A stretch of DNA of 64,000 nt from Aestuariivivens marinum (GCF_022662175.1 NZ_JAKMCR010000001.1:1605145-1669144), one strand, 5' to 3'; positions 1-9,848 are shown, counted from the first letter of the stretch. Program-made: numbers and translations. The notes: generated from the letters alone by a model not told the origin.

Positions 1-126
1 ATATTCACCAAAAATCTAAAAAAAACCGAAACTAACCAACAATTTTTAATTTTTCTTTTTAGAATCTTGGTTTTTATTGTATTTCTATTAAGAGAGGAAG
101 CAGGTTAAATTAGCAATATTGGGTGC
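1..126. other. left-edge intergenic stretch
   Basis: Very AT-rich sequence downstream of the ABC transporter stop. I see no convincing gene, terminator hairpin or RNA here; whatever lies further left is outside the window. Confidence 0.5.
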
Positions 127-1890
127 TTAAGACTTATTTGCCTCGTTCTCGCTTAGTTGCTTTAAGTAGAGGTGCTTGTAGTAACCTTCTGTGTTTATCA
201 AGCTTTCATGTTTGCCTTCCTGTATAATCTTACCATTATCCAAAACAATAATTTTATCTGCATTTTTGACTGAAGACACTCTGTGGCTAACAATAACCGT
301 TGTTTTATTGGAAGAAATTTTATTCAGATTTTTGAGTATTTTTTCTTCAGTTTCGGTGTCGACCGCAGAAAGACAATCATCAAACAACAAAATTTTGGGT
401 GATTTAATTATTGCTCGTGCTATAGATACCCGTTGCTTTTGTCCGCCTGAAAGTGTAATGCCACGTTCTCCCAAAACAGTATTGTATCCATTTTTAAAGT
501 TCACGATGTTTTTATGTACATAAGCTTTTTTGGCAGCTAGAACAACATCATCGTCGGTGGCATCCTCATTTCCAAATTTAATATTATTCTTAATACTATC
601 TGAAAACAAAAAGGCATCCTGTGGAACATAACCAATACTATTACGCAAATTATTCAGGTTGAGTTGGTCTATGGGGGTGTTATTAATGGTAATGGAGCCA
701 GCATTGATATCATATAACCTACCTATTAAATCTAATATGGTTGATTTTCCTGAACCTGTTTTGCCCAGTATGGCCAAGGTTTCACCTTTTTTTATTGTGA
801 AACTAATGTTATTTAAAGCTTGAATATTGGTATCATCATAAACGAAAGAGACATTGCTAAACACAATATCACCATCAATTTCTGTTGGATTTTCCACCTT
901 GTTCTTAATTTCAGGTTCAAGTTTTAAGAATTCATTAATACGTTTTTGGGAAGCTTCTGCCTGTTGTACGATAGATGTTACCCAACCTACGGTAGCCACT
1001 GGCCATGTAAGCATATTTACATAAATGATAAACTCTGCAATAGTACCTAGGCTTTCAATTTCCTCATTTATATACTGCATACCACCAATATATATAACAA
1101 GTAGGTTGCTGGCACCAATTAGCAGAATCATCATAGGAAAGAACCAAGCCTGTACACGGGTAAGGCTTATCTGTTTTTCCTTACTTTCCAAAGCTAGCTC
1201 ATTGAAATTTTTATTGGTTAAAGGTTCAATGCCATAGGCTTTAATAACAGAGATACCACTGAACGATTCTTGGGTATAGGTAGATAGCTTTGATAGATAT
1301 TCTTGTACAACAGTGCTGCGATGATGAATTTCTTTACTTAATTTATAAATTATAACCGATAAAATGGGTAAAGGCAGTATGGTGTACAATGTAAGTTTAG
1401 GCGATGCATTTACCATATAAATAATTACAATAACAAAAAGTGTAATCGTATTAATACTATACATTAAAGCTGGTCCTACATACATACGTACTCTGCCCAC
1501 ATCTTCACTTATGCGATTCATTAAATCACCTGTCCTGTTTTTTTTGTAAAAGTTTAAAGATAATTTTTGGTATTGGCTGTATACTTCATTTTTTAAGTCG
1601 TACTCAATATATCTGGAGACATTTATTATGGTTTGTCGCATAAAAAAGGTAAGGATACCGCCAATTAAAGCGGCACCAACGATATACAAAACAGCTTCAA
1701 TTAACTCGGATTTAAAAACCTCTTTGTTAATCGAACCCTCTAACCCCTTTTCAACTACAACAAATATCTTTTTTACATAGCGAGGGGTGTAAAGCAAAAA
1801 TATCCTGGCAACAATAGTAATAATAACGCCAATAGTTAGGTAGGTTTTATACTTATAAAAGTATTTATTTAAATGTTGGAGTGCTTTCAT
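127..1890 (-). CDS. ABC exporter half-transporter (permease fused to ATPase), MdlA/BmrC-like
   Basis: A 587-residue half-transporter: about six membrane helices in residues 1-310, then a nucleotide-binding domain. Walker A GKTGSGKS lies at residues 376-383, the LSGGQ signature at 480-484, Walker B LLFDD at 501-505 and the switch histidine near 536. Residue 505, normally the catalytic glutamate, is aspartate. This is the pattern of the degenerate subunit of heterodimeric exporters such as MdlA or BmrC. Such exporters move lipids, drugs or peptides out of the cytoplasm using ATP; the substrate cannot be read from sequence. No second half-transporter is visible next to it, so the partner, if any, is elsewhere. 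It is divergent from nusB. Confidence 0.9.
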   Translation of the reverse strand: MKALQHLNKYFYKYKTYLTIGVIITIVARIFLLYTPRYVKKIFVVVEKGLEGSINKEVFKSELIEAVLYIVGAALIGGILTFFMRQTIINVSRYIEYDLKNEVYSQYQKLSLNFYKKNRTGDLMNRISEDVGRVRMYVGPALMYSINTITLFVIVIIYMVNASPKLTLYTILPLPILSVIIYKLSKEIHHRSTVVQEYLSKLSTYTQESFSGISVIKAYGIEPLTNKNFNELALESKEKQISLTRVQAWFFPMMILLIGASNLLVIYIGGMQYINEEIESLGTIAEFIIYVNMLTWPVATVGWVTSIVQQAEASQKRINEFLKLEPEIKNKVENPTEIDGDIVFSNVSFVYDDTNIQALNNISFTIKKGETLAILGKTGSGKSTILDLIGRLYDINAGSITINNTPIDQLNLNNLRNSIGYVPQDAFLFSDSIKNNIKFGNEDATDDDVVLAAKKAYVHKNIVNFKNGYNTVLGERGITLSGGQKQRVSIARAIIKSPKILLFDDCLSAVDTETEEKILKNLNKISSNKTTVIVSHRVSSVKNADKIIVLDNGKIIQEGKHESLINTEGYYKHLYLKQLSENEANKS

Positions 1891-1932
1891 TTAAAATGAA
1901 CAAATCTAATTTTATTTCAAAAATTAAGAAAG

Positions 1933-1940
1933 CAAAGATA
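1933..1940 (-). promoter_or_regulatory. probable -7 element for the ABC transporter gene
   Basis: On the minus strand this reads TATCTTTG, a match to the Bacteroidetes TAnnTTTG element, about 40 nt upstream of the start codon. I do not see a clear TTG at the expected distance, so it is a half-supported promoter. Confidence 0.35.
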
Positions 1941-1972
1941 CAGCATTTTAAGTAGATGTAATTAATATACTA

Positions 1973-2008
1973 TTTTGAACTGGGTTTTTTAAAATAGTAT
2001 TATTTTTG
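1973..2008 (+). promoter_or_regulatory. probable promoter of nusB-DUF1573-yajC
   Basis: TTTTG at 1973-1977 and TATTTTTG at 2001-2008 match the Bacteroidetes -33 (TTG) and -7 (TAnnTTTG) elements, with a spacer of 23 nt, at the long end. The implied transcript start is around 2013, about 50 nt before the nusB start codon. Confidence 0.5.
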
Positions 2009-2064
2009 TACCGAAAATAAGATTATTAGTATAACATATTTTTATTTAAAGGCTCTTTGTAATT

Positions 2065-3009
2065 ATGCTCAACAGAAGACATATCCGTGTAAAAGTAATG
2101 CAATCCATATATGCATTTAGTGGTAGTGCAAGCGACGATTTATCAAAACCCCAAAAGTTCCTTTTGTTTAGCATCGATAATATGTACAACCTCTATCTGT
2201 TACTGTTATCACTACTAATAGAAGTTCAAAAAAGAGCAGAAACCGACTTACAAAAAAAGCAAAACAAACATTTAGCAACCCAAGAGGATAAAAATCCAAA
2301 CCGTAAGTTTGTGAATAATGAATTATTGCACCTTTTAAGGGGCAATAAGCAATTGCAAGAACAACTTGAAGCCCATAAGATAAATAATTGGCAGTTGGAT
2401 GATGAGTATGTAGATGTAATTTTTAAGGCTGTTATAGCAAGTGATCTCTATGCTACTTATATGCAATCCCGAACCTCTAATTTTAAGGAAGATAAAGAAT
2501 TTATAATCGATATTTTTAAGGATGTTATAGCACCTAACGATAAACTCTATGATTATATTGAAGACAAACACTTAACTTGGTTGGATGACCTTCCAACAGT
2601 TAATACTACCATTTTAAAATTACTTAGGAAAGTGAAGCCCGCCGTTTCGGAAGGTTATTTTACACCTAGATTATACAAGGATTTGGACGATAAGCAATTT
2701 GCTGTCGATTTGTTTAGAAAAACAATCTTAAATACGTCTAAACTTAATAAAGAGATTGAACAAAGGACCAAAAACTGGGATGCAGACCGTATCGCTAATA
2801 TCGATTTTGTGTTATTACAGATGGCCATTTGTGAGCTTAAGGAGTTTCCGTCCATCCCTGTAAAAGTGACTATTAACGAGTATCTGGAGATTGCCAAGGA
2901 ATACTCTACACCTAAGAGCAGTATCTTCATAAATGGTATTTTGGATAAGCTGGTTAAGGAGTACCAAGAAGCGAATACATTAAATAAAGTTGGCAGAGGG
3001 TTACTTTAA
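2065..3009 (+). CDS. nusB: transcription antitermination factor NusB
   Basis: NusB binds boxA RNA with NusE (ribosomal protein S10) and helps RNA polymerase read through rRNA operons. The protein is 314 residues, about twice the enterobacterial length, as is usual in Bacteroidetes. It opens with a conserved RRHIRVKVMQSIYAF segment, and the recognisable NusB core (VDLFRKTIL, NWDADRIANIDFVLLQMAICEL, INEYLEIAKEY) lies at residues 210-305. The middle of the protein is lineage-specific. It is followed by the DUF1573 lipoprotein gene and yajC on the same strand, an arrangement common in flavobacteria. Confidence 0.93.
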   Translation: MLNRRHIRVKVMQSIYAFSGSASDDLSKPQKFLLFSIDNMYNLYLLLLSLLIEVQKRAETDLQKKQNKHLATQEDKNPNRKFVNNELLHLLRGNKQLQEQLEAHKINNWQLDDEYVDVIFKAVIASDLYATYMQSRTSNFKEDKEFIIDIFKDVIAPNDKLYDYIEDKHLTWLDDLPTVNTTILKLLRKVKPAVSEGYFTPRLYKDLDDKQFAVDLFRKTILNTSKLNKEIEQRTKNWDADRIANIDFVLLQMAICELKEFPSIPVKVTINEYLEIAKEYSTPKSSIFINGILDKLVKEYQEANTLNKVGRGLL

Positions 3010-3090
3010 TTTTGTTAAGATGTGTAAAAAATTTTTAATCGGGTAAATAATTGTTATTTTTACCAACCAAAAAATTTAAAACCATCTATT

Positions 3091-3573
3091 ATGAAGAAGT
3101 TAATTTTAGGATTAAGTGCAATCTGCTTAATTTCTTTTACATCTTGTAAAGAAAATGCAGCAAAAAAAATAGACGAAGATAATTTAGCCCAAGCAGCTGA
3201 AAGAGATGCTGTAGCCTCTAAATTCCCAGTTATTGAATTTGACAAAACGGAGCATGACTTTGGTGAAATTGAAGCCAAGACACCAGTAGAGACAGTGTTT
3301 AGTTACAAGAATACAGGCGAGGCACCTTTAGTTATCACAGACATTAAGAGTTCCTGTGGTTGTACCGTACCTAAGGATTGGAGCAGGGAGCCGTTAGCGC
3401 CAGGTGACACGGGACAATTTACGGTTAAGTTTAACGGCAGTGGCACCAACAAGGTATCTAAAACCGTTACGGTTACTGCCAATACCGAAAAAGGAACCGA
3501 AACAGTTAGAATAACGGCTTTTGTTAAGCCAGATCCAAATAAAACAACTGCAACAGCAGTACAAAAAAACTAA
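3091..3573 (+). CDS. DUF1573 lipoprotein
   Basis: A 160-residue secreted protein with a lipoprotein signal peptide: hydrophobic stretch, then SFTSC with Cys19 as the likely lipidated residue. Residues 48-150 form a DUF1573 domain, an immunoglobulin-like beta-sandwich, recognised by FDKTEHDFGEIEAKTPV, the FSYKNTGEAPLVI strand and the SSCGCTVP motif. The family is very common in Bacteroidetes envelopes, but its function is unknown. The gene lies 81 bp after nusB and only 2 bp before yajC, so it is probably co-transcribed with both. Confidence 0.88.
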   Translation: MKKLILGLSAICLISFTSCKENAAKKIDEDNLAQAAERDAVASKFPVIEFDKTEHDFGEIEAKTPVETVFSYKNTGEAPLVITDIKSSCGCTVPKDWSREPLAPGDTGQFTVKFNGSGTNKVSKTVTVTANTEKGTETVRITAFVKPDPNKTTATAVQKN

Positions 3574-3575
3574 AT

Positions 3576-3863
3576 ATGGGAGAAGGAATGGGCTCTTTTT
3601 TGCCCCTAATTTTAATGTTTGTTGTGGTATACTTTTTTATGATAGCACCACAAATGAAACGTGCAAAAAAAGAAAAGAAGTTTGCTGCAGAATTAAAGCG
3701 CGGCGATAAAGTGGTTACTAAAAGTGGCTTGCATGGCAAGATAGCCGAATTAAACGATAAGGATAACAGTTGTGTTATTGAAACCTTAGCTGGAAAGTTA
3801 AAGTTTGATCGGTCGGCAATTTCTATGGAAATGAGCAATAAAGTGAATGCGCCTGCTAAATAA
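3576..3863 (+). CDS. yajC: preprotein translocase accessory subunit YajC
   Basis: A 95-residue protein with one membrane helix at residues 8-24 and a basic cytoplasmic segment (KRAKKEKKFAAELKRGDKVVTKSGLHGKI) that matches YajC. YajC associates with SecDF-YidC at the Sec translocon and is not essential in model bacteria. The gene starts 2 bp after the DUF1573 stop and is followed by a terminator-like hairpin, so it closes the nusB operon. In many flavobacteria coaE follows next; here it does not. Confidence 0.93.
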   Translation: MGEGMGSFLPLILMFVVVYFFMIAPQMKRAKKEKKFAAELKRGDKVVTKSGLHGKIAELNDKDNSCVIETLAGKLKFDRSAISMEMSNKVNAPAK

Positions 3864-3891
3864 TACTGAGCAGATTATTTAAAAATTTAGG

Positions 3892-3921
3892 AAAGCTTCC
3901 TTTTAAAGGGGGCTTTTTTTA
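3892..3921 (+). terminator. terminator after yajC
   Basis: AAAGCTTCC pairs with GGGGGCTTT (two G-U pairs) across a short AT loop and is followed by a run of T residues. It sits about 30 nt after the yajC stop. Confidence 0.7.
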
Positions 3922-4057
3922 TTTTTGTCCAATTAATAGCTTTTCAAACCTAAGTAACTTGTTATTGGCTTCTAATTTTTTAATCGAAATTGTTTGGTAG
4001 TGTTGTGTTTAAATTTGCAAATACATGTCTAACTAAATAATCTGAAAAGACTCTCAG

Positions 4058-4098
4058 AAGCATGAAAGAATATGTAATTACTTACATCATCTATGCTT
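4058..4098. other. two-part hairpin between yajC and pepT
   Basis: AAGCAT at 4058-4063 pairs with ATGCTT at 4093-4098, and inside it ATGTAA at 4072-4077 pairs with TTACAT at 4082-4087. It lies 20 bp beyond the pepT stop. It may be part of a 3' end for pepT, but on the minus strand it is not followed by a clear T run. Confidence 0.35.
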
Positions 4099-4117
4099 TT
4101 GTGTTTTAAAAATAGGT

Positions 4118-5365
4118 TTAATAAGAACCATTCTTTTCAGCTGTCAATTCAGCAATTTTACAAATCACTTGTGTGGCTTTCATCATACTCTCCACAGGAA
4201 CATATTCGTAGCGCCCATGGAAATTATGTCCACCAGCAAAAATATTGGGACAGGGTAGGCCCATATAACTCAATTGTGATCCATCTGTTCCCCCACGAAT
4301 GGCCTTAATAAGTGGGTCTATATCCAATTGTTTCATGGCTTCTTCAGCAACATCTACAATATGCATAACAGGTTCTATTTTTTCACGCATATTAAAATAT
4401 TGATCCTTAATCTCTGTTACAATAACCTCTCGCCCGTATTGTGAATTGATTTCGTTGGTTAATTTTAGCATAACCTCTTTTCGTGCTTCAAAATGGGCCT
4501 TATCATGATCACGTATAATATATTCAAGTGTTGTTTCTTCTACTTCACCATGCATATTATGTAAATGGAAAAAACCTTGGTAACCTTCCGTGTGTTCTGG
4601 AGTTTCCATTTTGGGTAAGGAACTAATAAATTCTGTAGCGATGTACATCGAGTTTACCATTTTTCCTTTGGCATAACCTGGATGCACAATTTTACCCTTA
4701 ACTTTTACCACTGCACTGGCAGCGTTAAAGTTTTCGTATTCCAATTCACCAATTTGACTCCCATCCATAGTGTAGGCCCAATCGGCACCAAATTTTTCAA
4801 CGTCAAATTTATGGGCACCACGACCTATTTCCTCATCCGGTGTGAAGCCAACTCTAATTTTTCCGTGTTTAATATCCGGGTTGTTGATAAGGTATTCCAT
4901 GGCCGAAACAATTTCACAGATGCCCGCCTTGTCATCGGCTCCTAAAAGCGTAGCGCCGTCGGTGGTAATTAGCGTTTGACCGATATACTGTTTTAGGTCC
5001 TCAAAATAATCTGGAGACAATACAATATCTTCTTCTTTATTCAATAAAATATCCCCACCATGATAGTTTTCAAAAATTTGGGGATTAACGTTTGTTCCTG
5101 TAAAATCTGGAGAGGTGTCGAAATGTGAAATAAAACCAATGGTTGGTACTTCATGGTCCACATTGCTAGGTAGGGTTGCCATAATATAGGCGTTGTCATC
5201 GATAGTCACATCCTGCATGCCAATAGCTTTAAGCTCTTTTACTAATTTGTGTGCTAAATCCCATTGTTTTTCTGTACTTGGTGTGGTATTGGAATTGGGG
5301 TCTGACTGTGTGTCTACAGTAACATAACTTATAAAACGTTTTATAATATCTTCTTTTGAAATCAT
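4118..5365 (-). CDS. pepT: peptidase T (tripeptide aminopeptidase)
   Basis: A cytoplasmic M20-family zinc aminopeptidase that removes the N-terminal residue from tripeptides. At 415 residues it is the normal family length. Likely metal and catalytic residues are visible: His81 and Asp83 ([11 protein letters not shown]), Asp144 (LLGADDKAG), Glu178/Glu179 (TPDEEIG), Asp201 ([10 protein letters not shown]) and His379 ([11 protein letters not shown]). The start codon gives the standard N-terminus. It is a single-gene unit, divergent from pyrD across a 227-bp AT-rich gap. Confidence 0.95.
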   Translation of the reverse strand: MISKEDIIKRFISYVTVDTQSDPNSNTTPSTEKQWDLAHKLVKELKAIGMQDVTIDDNAYIMATLPSNVDHEVPTIGFISHFDTSPDFTGTNVNPQIFENYHGGDILLNKEEDIVLSPDYFEDLKQYIGQTLITTDGATLLGADDKAGICEIVSAMEYLINNPDIKHGKIRVGFTPDEEIGRGAHKFDVEKFGADWAYTMDGSQIGELEYENFNAASAVVKVKGKIVHPGYAKGKMVNSMYIATEFISSLPKMETPEHTEGYQGFFHLHNMHGEVEETTLEYIIRDHDKAHFEARKEVMLKLTNEINSQYGREVIVTEIKDQYFNMREKIEPVMHIVDVAEEAMKQLDIDPLIKAIRGGTDGSQLSYMGLPCPNIFAGGHNFHGRYEYVPVESMMKATQVICKIAELTAEKNGSY

Positions 5366-5569
5366 AGTAAAATAGTCATTGAAATAATTGATAGCTTTTT
5401 TAAACCATAAAGTTACGATTATTAATTTTTTTGTCTTTAGCCCAATCCATTTTTATTTACACGATTATAACCTATAGAATTCACATCTAGTATTTACATC
5501 AGTAATTTATTTTGATGAACATATAATTTTTCATTTTTTACAATGAATTTACAAACAAAAATTTTTATG

Positions 5570-5577
5570 TATTTTTG
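5570..5577 (+). promoter_or_regulatory. probable -7 element of pyrD
   Basis: TATTTTTG matches TAnnTTTG and ends 15 nt before the pyrD start codon, implying a 5' leader of only about 10 nt. No clear TTG is seen at the expected distance. Confidence 0.4.
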
Positions 5578-5592
5578 CACAAATAATACTGA

Positions 5593-6624
5593 ATGTACAA
5601 ATTATTATTTCGCCCTCTATTTTTTGCGTTCGACCCAGAAAAAATCCATCATTTCACCTTTTCATTAATAAAGTTTATGTCTAAGATTCCTGGTCTTAAG
5701 GAACTCTTTAGAAGTTTGTATGTGGTAAATGATAAACGTTTGGAGCGTCATTTATTTGGGCTAATATTTAAAAATCCTGTTGGGTTGGCTGCTGGTTTCG
5801 ATAAAAATGCGGTATTATATAATGAGTTGGCCAATTTTGGGTTTGGTTTTATTGAGATAGGTACAGTAACCCCTAAGGCTCAACCCGGAAACCCCAAGAG
5901 AAGATTGTTTAGATTAAAGGATGATAAGGGGATTATAAACCGTATGGGCTTTAATAATGAGGGGGTGGAAGCAGCCATTGAACAGTTGAAGAAGAATAGG
6001 GGCCAATTGATTATAGGAGGTAATATTGGTAAAAATACGGCGACCAAACCCGAAGATTATACCAAGGACTATCTGGAGTGTTTTAATGCCCTGCACCCCT
6101 ATGTGGATTATTTTGTGCTTAATGTGAGTTGTCCAAATGTTGGAAGTCATGCCAAGCTGAACGACAAGGACTATTTGGAGGAATTAATTAGTGCCGTGCA
6201 AAAGGTCAATGCCAGTTTTGCAAAGGAAAAACCAATCCTGTTAAAGATAGCACCAGATTTGAACAACGGCCAGTTAGATGAAGTCATAGAACTAGTAAAG
6301 CATACAAAATTGGATGGCGTTATAGCGAGCAATACTTCTACCGATAGAAATGGTTTAAAAGCATCGAAAGTACAACTGGATGCTATTGGCAATGGTGGAT
6401 TGAGCGGTCAGCCCATAAAAGATAAAAGTACGCGTGTGATTAAATATTTATCGGAACACAGTAACAAAGCCTTTCCTATAATTGGTGTTGGAGGAATTCA
6501 TTCGGCTAAGGATGCTTTAGAAAAAATTGATGCAGGTGCCGATTTGGTTCAGGTCTATACAGGGTTTATATACGAAGGACCTTCACTTGTAAAGTCTATA
6601 AATAGGGCTTTATTGAAGTGCTAG
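5593..6624 (+). CDS. pyrD: dihydroorotate dehydrogenase (quinone), class 2
   Basis: The fourth step of pyrimidine synthesis: a membrane-associated FMN enzyme oxidises dihydroorotate to orotate and passes electrons to quinone. The 343-residue protein has the class 2 N-terminal extension (about 45 residues for quinone/membrane contact) before the barrel. Visible motifs include [30 protein letters not shown], the NRMGFNN loop, and NVSCPNVG with the serine base expected of class 2. Its 3' end overlaps by 15 bp the end of the convergent spondin-domain gene. Confidence 0.95.
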   Translation: MYKLLFRPLFFAFDPEKIHHFTFSLIKFMSKIPGLKELFRSLYVVNDKRLERHLFGLIFKNPVGLAAGFDKNAVLYNELANFGFGFIEIGTVTPKAQPGNPKRRLFRLKDDKGIINRMGFNNEGVEAAIEQLKKNRGQLIIGGNIGKNTATKPEDYTKDYLECFNALHPYVDYFVLNVSCPNVGSHAKLNDKDYLEELISAVQKVNASFAKEKPILLKIAPDLNNGQLDEVIELVKHTKLDGVIASNTSTDRNGLKASKVQLDAIGNGGLSGQPIKDKSTRVIKYLSEHSNKAFPIIGVGGIHSAKDALEKIDAGADLVQVYTGFIYEGPSLVKSINRALLKC

Positions 6625-7533
6625 TTTTAGTGTTTTACTTCGCCCATTAATTGTATTAAGTCTTAAAATATAGATCCCCTTGTTTAATTGTGAAAGGTCT
6701 AACTTAATTATATTAGCAGGTTTTATATGGTTATAGGTTTTTATAAGCTTTCCAATAACATTAAAAACTTCAATGTCTTTAAAAGTTATATTCTGGGAGT
6801 GAGAAATAGTTACTTTTCCATCACTTGGATTGGGGTAGATTGATAAATTTTGAAAAGTATCTTCTTTAACATCCAAAACAGATTGTAAGCTAACAGTTAG
6901 CGTACCAATAACATTGCCATTAAAAGGTGGTCCATTAATTTTGAAAATACCTACAGGCGGATTACTTGCCATATTATTCGATTCGTAATCAATACCATCA
7001 TCCGTTCCAGCATCAAAGGCATAGACATCAGTTGAAAAAGAAGGCTTCCAATTGGTATTAGTTTCATTTCTTAAATTTAAACTGTTAATCATGATAAACC
7101 AATCTGGACTGGGAGCTACCATTGAAACCAATGTTAATAATGGATAGTTTTCGTTCACTTGAACATTTGTTAGTGTAGCCGAACTAATGGCAGCATGTGG
7201 AGTAAAAGGCTCTTGCAACCACTGGTTAGCCCTATTGGAAGCAATTGCTACATTGACTTCATTTTCAAAATTTGTGTTTGAACCCAATTCGGCAACATTC
7301 TTAATTCCTATCGAAGCAGGTTGCCCTTCTTCCAAAAATTCATTAATAACATTATGTGTTGCGCCAACCAAATCAGACCAATGGGCATTATTAGGGATTG
7401 ATGTATGATCAGTTTCATTCCAAGTACTGGTAATCGTAAAATTGTATACAGCAAAACTTTGACCATTAACTGTATGCAAAAAGGTTATGGAAAATAAGAA
7501 AAGAAAGGGTGCTAATGAATAAAAGGGCTTCAT
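6610..7533 (-). CDS. spondin-domain protein with T9SS sorting domain
   Basis: A 307-residue exported protein: signal peptide about residues 1-24, a spondin_N-like domain about residues 28-200 ([33 protein letters not shown]), and a type A T9SS sorting domain from about residue 230 ([15 protein letters not shown] through KGIYILRLN). The spondin_N domain is an extracellular C2-like fold known from animal matrix proteins and found in many marine bacteria. In flavobacteria such proteins are sent across the outer membrane by T9SS and anchored or released. The ligand is unknown. The gene stands alone and is convergent with pyrD, with overlapping ends. Confidence 0.82.
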   Translation of the reverse strand: MKPFYSLAPFLFLFSITFLHTVNGQSFAVYNFTITSTWNETDHTSIPNNAHWSDLVGATHNVINEFLEEGQPASIGIKNVAELGSNTNFENEVNVAIASNRANQWLQEPFTPHAAISSATLTNVQVNENYPLLTLVSMVAPSPDWFIMINSLNLRNETNTNWKPSFSTDVYAFDAGTDDGIDYESNNMASNPPVGIFKINGPPFNGNVIGTLTVSLQSVLDVKEDTFQNLSIYPNPSDGKVTISHSQNITFKDIEVFNVIGKLIKTYNHIKPANIIKLDLSQLNKGIYILRLNTINGRSKTLKLALQ

Positions 7534-7623
7534 ATTAATCAGGAAAAATCAACTCTTATGTCGGTAATAAAGCTTAGGTCTTACAAAAAATAGTGCTATT
7601 TTTATCTCGTTATAAAATCAATT

Positions 7624-8487
7624 ATGACCAAGCCAGTCAAAATCATTGAATGCCCTAGAGACGCTATGCAAGGGATTAAACAATTTATACCTACCGAAAA
7701 AAAGGTACAGTATATACAAGCCTTATTGCGAGTTGGTTTTGATACTATTGATTTTGGAAGTTTTGTATCACCGAAGGCTATCCCTCAGATGGTGGATACG
7801 ACAGCAGTTTTGTCCCAACTCGATTTAAGTAAGACTACTAGTAAATTGTTGGCTATTATTGCTAATACTAGAGGCGCCAACGATGCCTGTAAACACAGGG
7901 AAATAGATTATTTAGGCTATCCATTTTCCATTTCAGAAAACTTTCAAATGCGTAATACACATAAAACCATTACTCAATCGGTAGGGGTGTTATCAGAAAT
8001 TCTTGAAATTGCCTATAAATATAACAAGGAAGTAGTTGTTTATATTTCTATGGGATTTGGTAACCCCTATGGCGACCCATGGAATGTGGAAATAGTGGGT
8101 AAGTGGACCGAGATATTGGTCAATATGGGTGTAAGCATACTTTCGTTAAGTGATACGGTAGGTTCAGCGACCCCAGAAACGATATCGTATTTATTTTCAA
8201 ATTTAATTCCGTTATATACTAATATTGAATTTGGTGCCCATTTACATACCACACGATCTAGTTGGTTTAATAAAGTTGATGCCGCTTTTAAGGCTGGATG
8301 CTATCGTTTTGATGGTGCCATTCAAGGTTTTGGCGGTTGTCCTATGGCTAAAGACGAACTTACAGGCAACATGCCAACCGAAAAACTATTATCTTACTTT
8401 ACGTCTAACAAAACTAACACACTAAACGCCTTTAGTTTTGAGAGTGCTTTTAATGAAGCTTCCAAAATATTCAATTTTTATCATTAA
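7624..8487 (+). CDS. hydroxymethylglutaryl-CoA lyase
   Basis: Cleaves HMG-CoA to acetyl-CoA and acetoacetate, the last step of leucine breakdown. The 287-residue TIM barrel shows the key family residues: Arg12-Asp13 (ECPRDAMQG), the metal histidines His206 and His208 (GAHLHTT), Cys239 in GFGGCPMA, and Asn249 (LTGNMP). Length is typical of bacterial MvaB/YngG enzymes. No other leucine-degradation gene is adjacent. A related aldolase specificity within the same family cannot be excluded, but the conserved Cys loop favours HMG-CoA lyase. Confidence 0.88.
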   Translation: MTKPVKIIECPRDAMQGIKQFIPTEKKVQYIQALLRVGFDTIDFGSFVSPKAIPQMVDTTAVLSQLDLSKTTSKLLAIIANTRGANDACKHREIDYLGYPFSISENFQMRNTHKTITQSVGVLSEILEIAYKYNKEVVVYISMGFGNPYGDPWNVEIVGKWTEILVNMGVSILSLSDTVGSATPETISYLFSNLIPLYTNIEFGAHLHTTRSSWFNKVDAAFKAGCYRFDGAIQGFGGCPMAKDELTGNMPTEKLLSYFTSNKTNTLNAFSFESAFNEASKIFNFYH

Positions 8488-8540
8488 AAATACATTGGTT
8501 AAACCTCACATTATTAGAGTGTTATGTTTTTTAATAAAAG

Positions 8541-8565
8541 TTTATTTAAATTTAATCTAAATAAA
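8541..8565. promoter_or_regulatory. palindrome abutting the porin promoter
   Basis: TTTATTTA (8541-8548) and TAAATAAA (8558-8565) form a perfect 8-bp inverted repeat with a 9-bp spacer, just before the -33 TTG. Part of it, TTAATCTAAATAAA (8552-8565), recurs at 8625-8638, downstream of the -7 element. It could be an operator, but AT-rich sequence produces such patterns by chance. Confidence 0.3.
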
Positions 8566-8567
8566 TT

Positions 8568-8597
8568 TTGTCCAAGTAATTTTGGGTTTTATCTTTG
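8568..8597 (+). promoter_or_regulatory. promoter of the porin gene
   Basis: TTG at 8568-8570 and TATCTTTG at 8590-8597, spacer 19 nt: a good match to the Bacteroidetes consensus. It leaves a 5' leader of about 55 nt. Confidence 0.65.
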
Positions 8598-8657
8598 TGG
8601 CTATAAACTAACTATTATTTATAATTAATCTAAATAAAAATAAAATTTTATCAAATC

Positions 8658-9848
8658 ATGAAAAAATTAACGTTACTAATTGCACTTTTATTGGTGTCTT
8701 TTCTTCAAGCACAAACAGCACAGGATTCTATTACGTTCGATCCCCAAAAGCAGATTAATGCAGCTCAACGTCTTTTATCTGGTAATTATGGTAAAGCCGT
8801 CACTGTTGGTGCTTATGGTGAGATAACTTATAACCAGCCAGAAGCAAAAAACGGTGAATTGGATGTGCAGCGTTTAGTACTTTTATTTGGTTATAAGTTT
8901 AATGACAAAACCCAGTTTGTAACGGAATTGGAATTAGAACATGTAGAGGAAGTTTTCGTTGAACAAGCTTTTGTTAATTATGCTATAGCTTCTAATGTAA
9001 GCCTTAGGGGTGGTTTAATGTTGGTTCCAATGGGAATTGTTAATGAGTTTCATGAACCAACAACATTTAATGGTGTAGAACGTCCGGCCGTAGATAATGT
9101 TATTATTCCAACTACTTGGAGAGAGATTGGAGTAGGGGTTACAGGTAGGTTCAATGATTTGTCTTTGGGTTACCAAGCCTATGTTTTCAACGGTTTTAAA
9201 TCTACTACTTCTGATGGAGCAGGTGGCTTAAGTGGCTTTTTAAGTGGATCAAGTGGTTTGCGAGGAGGGCGTCAAAAAGCAATTAAGTCTACAATCGATA
9301 GTCCTACTTTATCAGTAAAATTAGATTATTACGGGTTGCCAGGTCTCCGTTTAGGATTAGCTGGTTATACAGGAAAAACGCAGGCAGAAGATAATATTGA
9401 AGAACTTGAAGGTGCTAATATTGGTATTGCCATGTTGGGACTGGATGCACGCTATGCCTATCAAAGGTTTACCGCTCGTGGTCAGTTTATTTATGCAAGT
9501 CTTAGTGATACAGAAGCATACAACATAGCAACCAATAGACCAATTAATCAAGGTTTAGGTAGTGCTTTGCAAGGCTGGTATATAGAGGGTGCTTATAATT
9601 TGTTGCCCATAGAAAAACAGCAACGATTATTTGCATTTTTGAGGTACGAACAATATGATACACATGCAGATACGGCAGGAAGTTTTGTTAGAAACGATGC
9701 CTATAATAGAACGGATATTACCACTGGATTGAGTTACCACATAGCTCCTGGAGTTGTACTTAAAGGGGATTATCAATTTAGGGATAATGCATTGTCTGGT
9801 GATAATGTTTCCGATAGATTAAATTTTGGAATAGGTGTTTGGTTCTAA
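8658..9848 (+). CDS. outer-membrane porin, OprO/OprP-like
   Basis: A 396-residue exported protein with a signal peptide (about residues 1-19, ending LQAQ) and alternating beta-strand sequence throughout: LDVQRLVLLFGYKFNDKTQFVTELELEHVEEVFVEQAFVNY, then repeated amphipathic strands to a C-terminal aromatic residue (FGIGVWF), as expected for a barrel recognised by the Bam machinery. The fold resembles phosphate-selective porins O/P, although the true solute is unknown. It has its own good promoter and a possible operator, suggesting regulation. The FMN-binding protein gene follows 95 bp later with a separate promoter. Confidence 0.78.
   Translation: MKKLTLLIALLLVSFLQAQTAQDSITFDPQKQINAAQRLLSGNYGKAVTVGAYGEITYNQPEAKNGELDVQRLVLLFGYKFNDKTQFVTELELEHVEEVFVEQAFVNYAIASNVSLRGGLMLVPMGIVNEFHEPTTFNGVERPAVDNVIIPTTWREIGVGVTGRFNDLSLGYQAYVFNGFKSTTSDGAGGLSGFLSGSSGLRGGRQKAIKSTIDSPTLSVKLDYYGLPGLRLGLAGYTGKTQAEDNIEELEGANIGIAMLGLDARYAYQRFTARGQFIYASLSDTEAYNIATNRPINQGLGSALQGWYIEGAYNLLPIEKQQRLFAFLRYEQYDTHADTAGSFVRNDAYNRTDITTGLSYHIAPGVVLKGDYQFRDNALSGDNVSDRLNFGIGVWF

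Noticed and set aside
3864..4117. Missing coaE or a broken gene after yajC
   Set aside because: I find no remnant of coaE in any frame; the stretch holds a terminator and a hairpin only.
6610..6624. 15-bp overlap of pyrD and the spondin gene as a frameshift artefact
   Set aside because: Both proteins end with normal family C-termini, so the overlap is a genuine convergent end.
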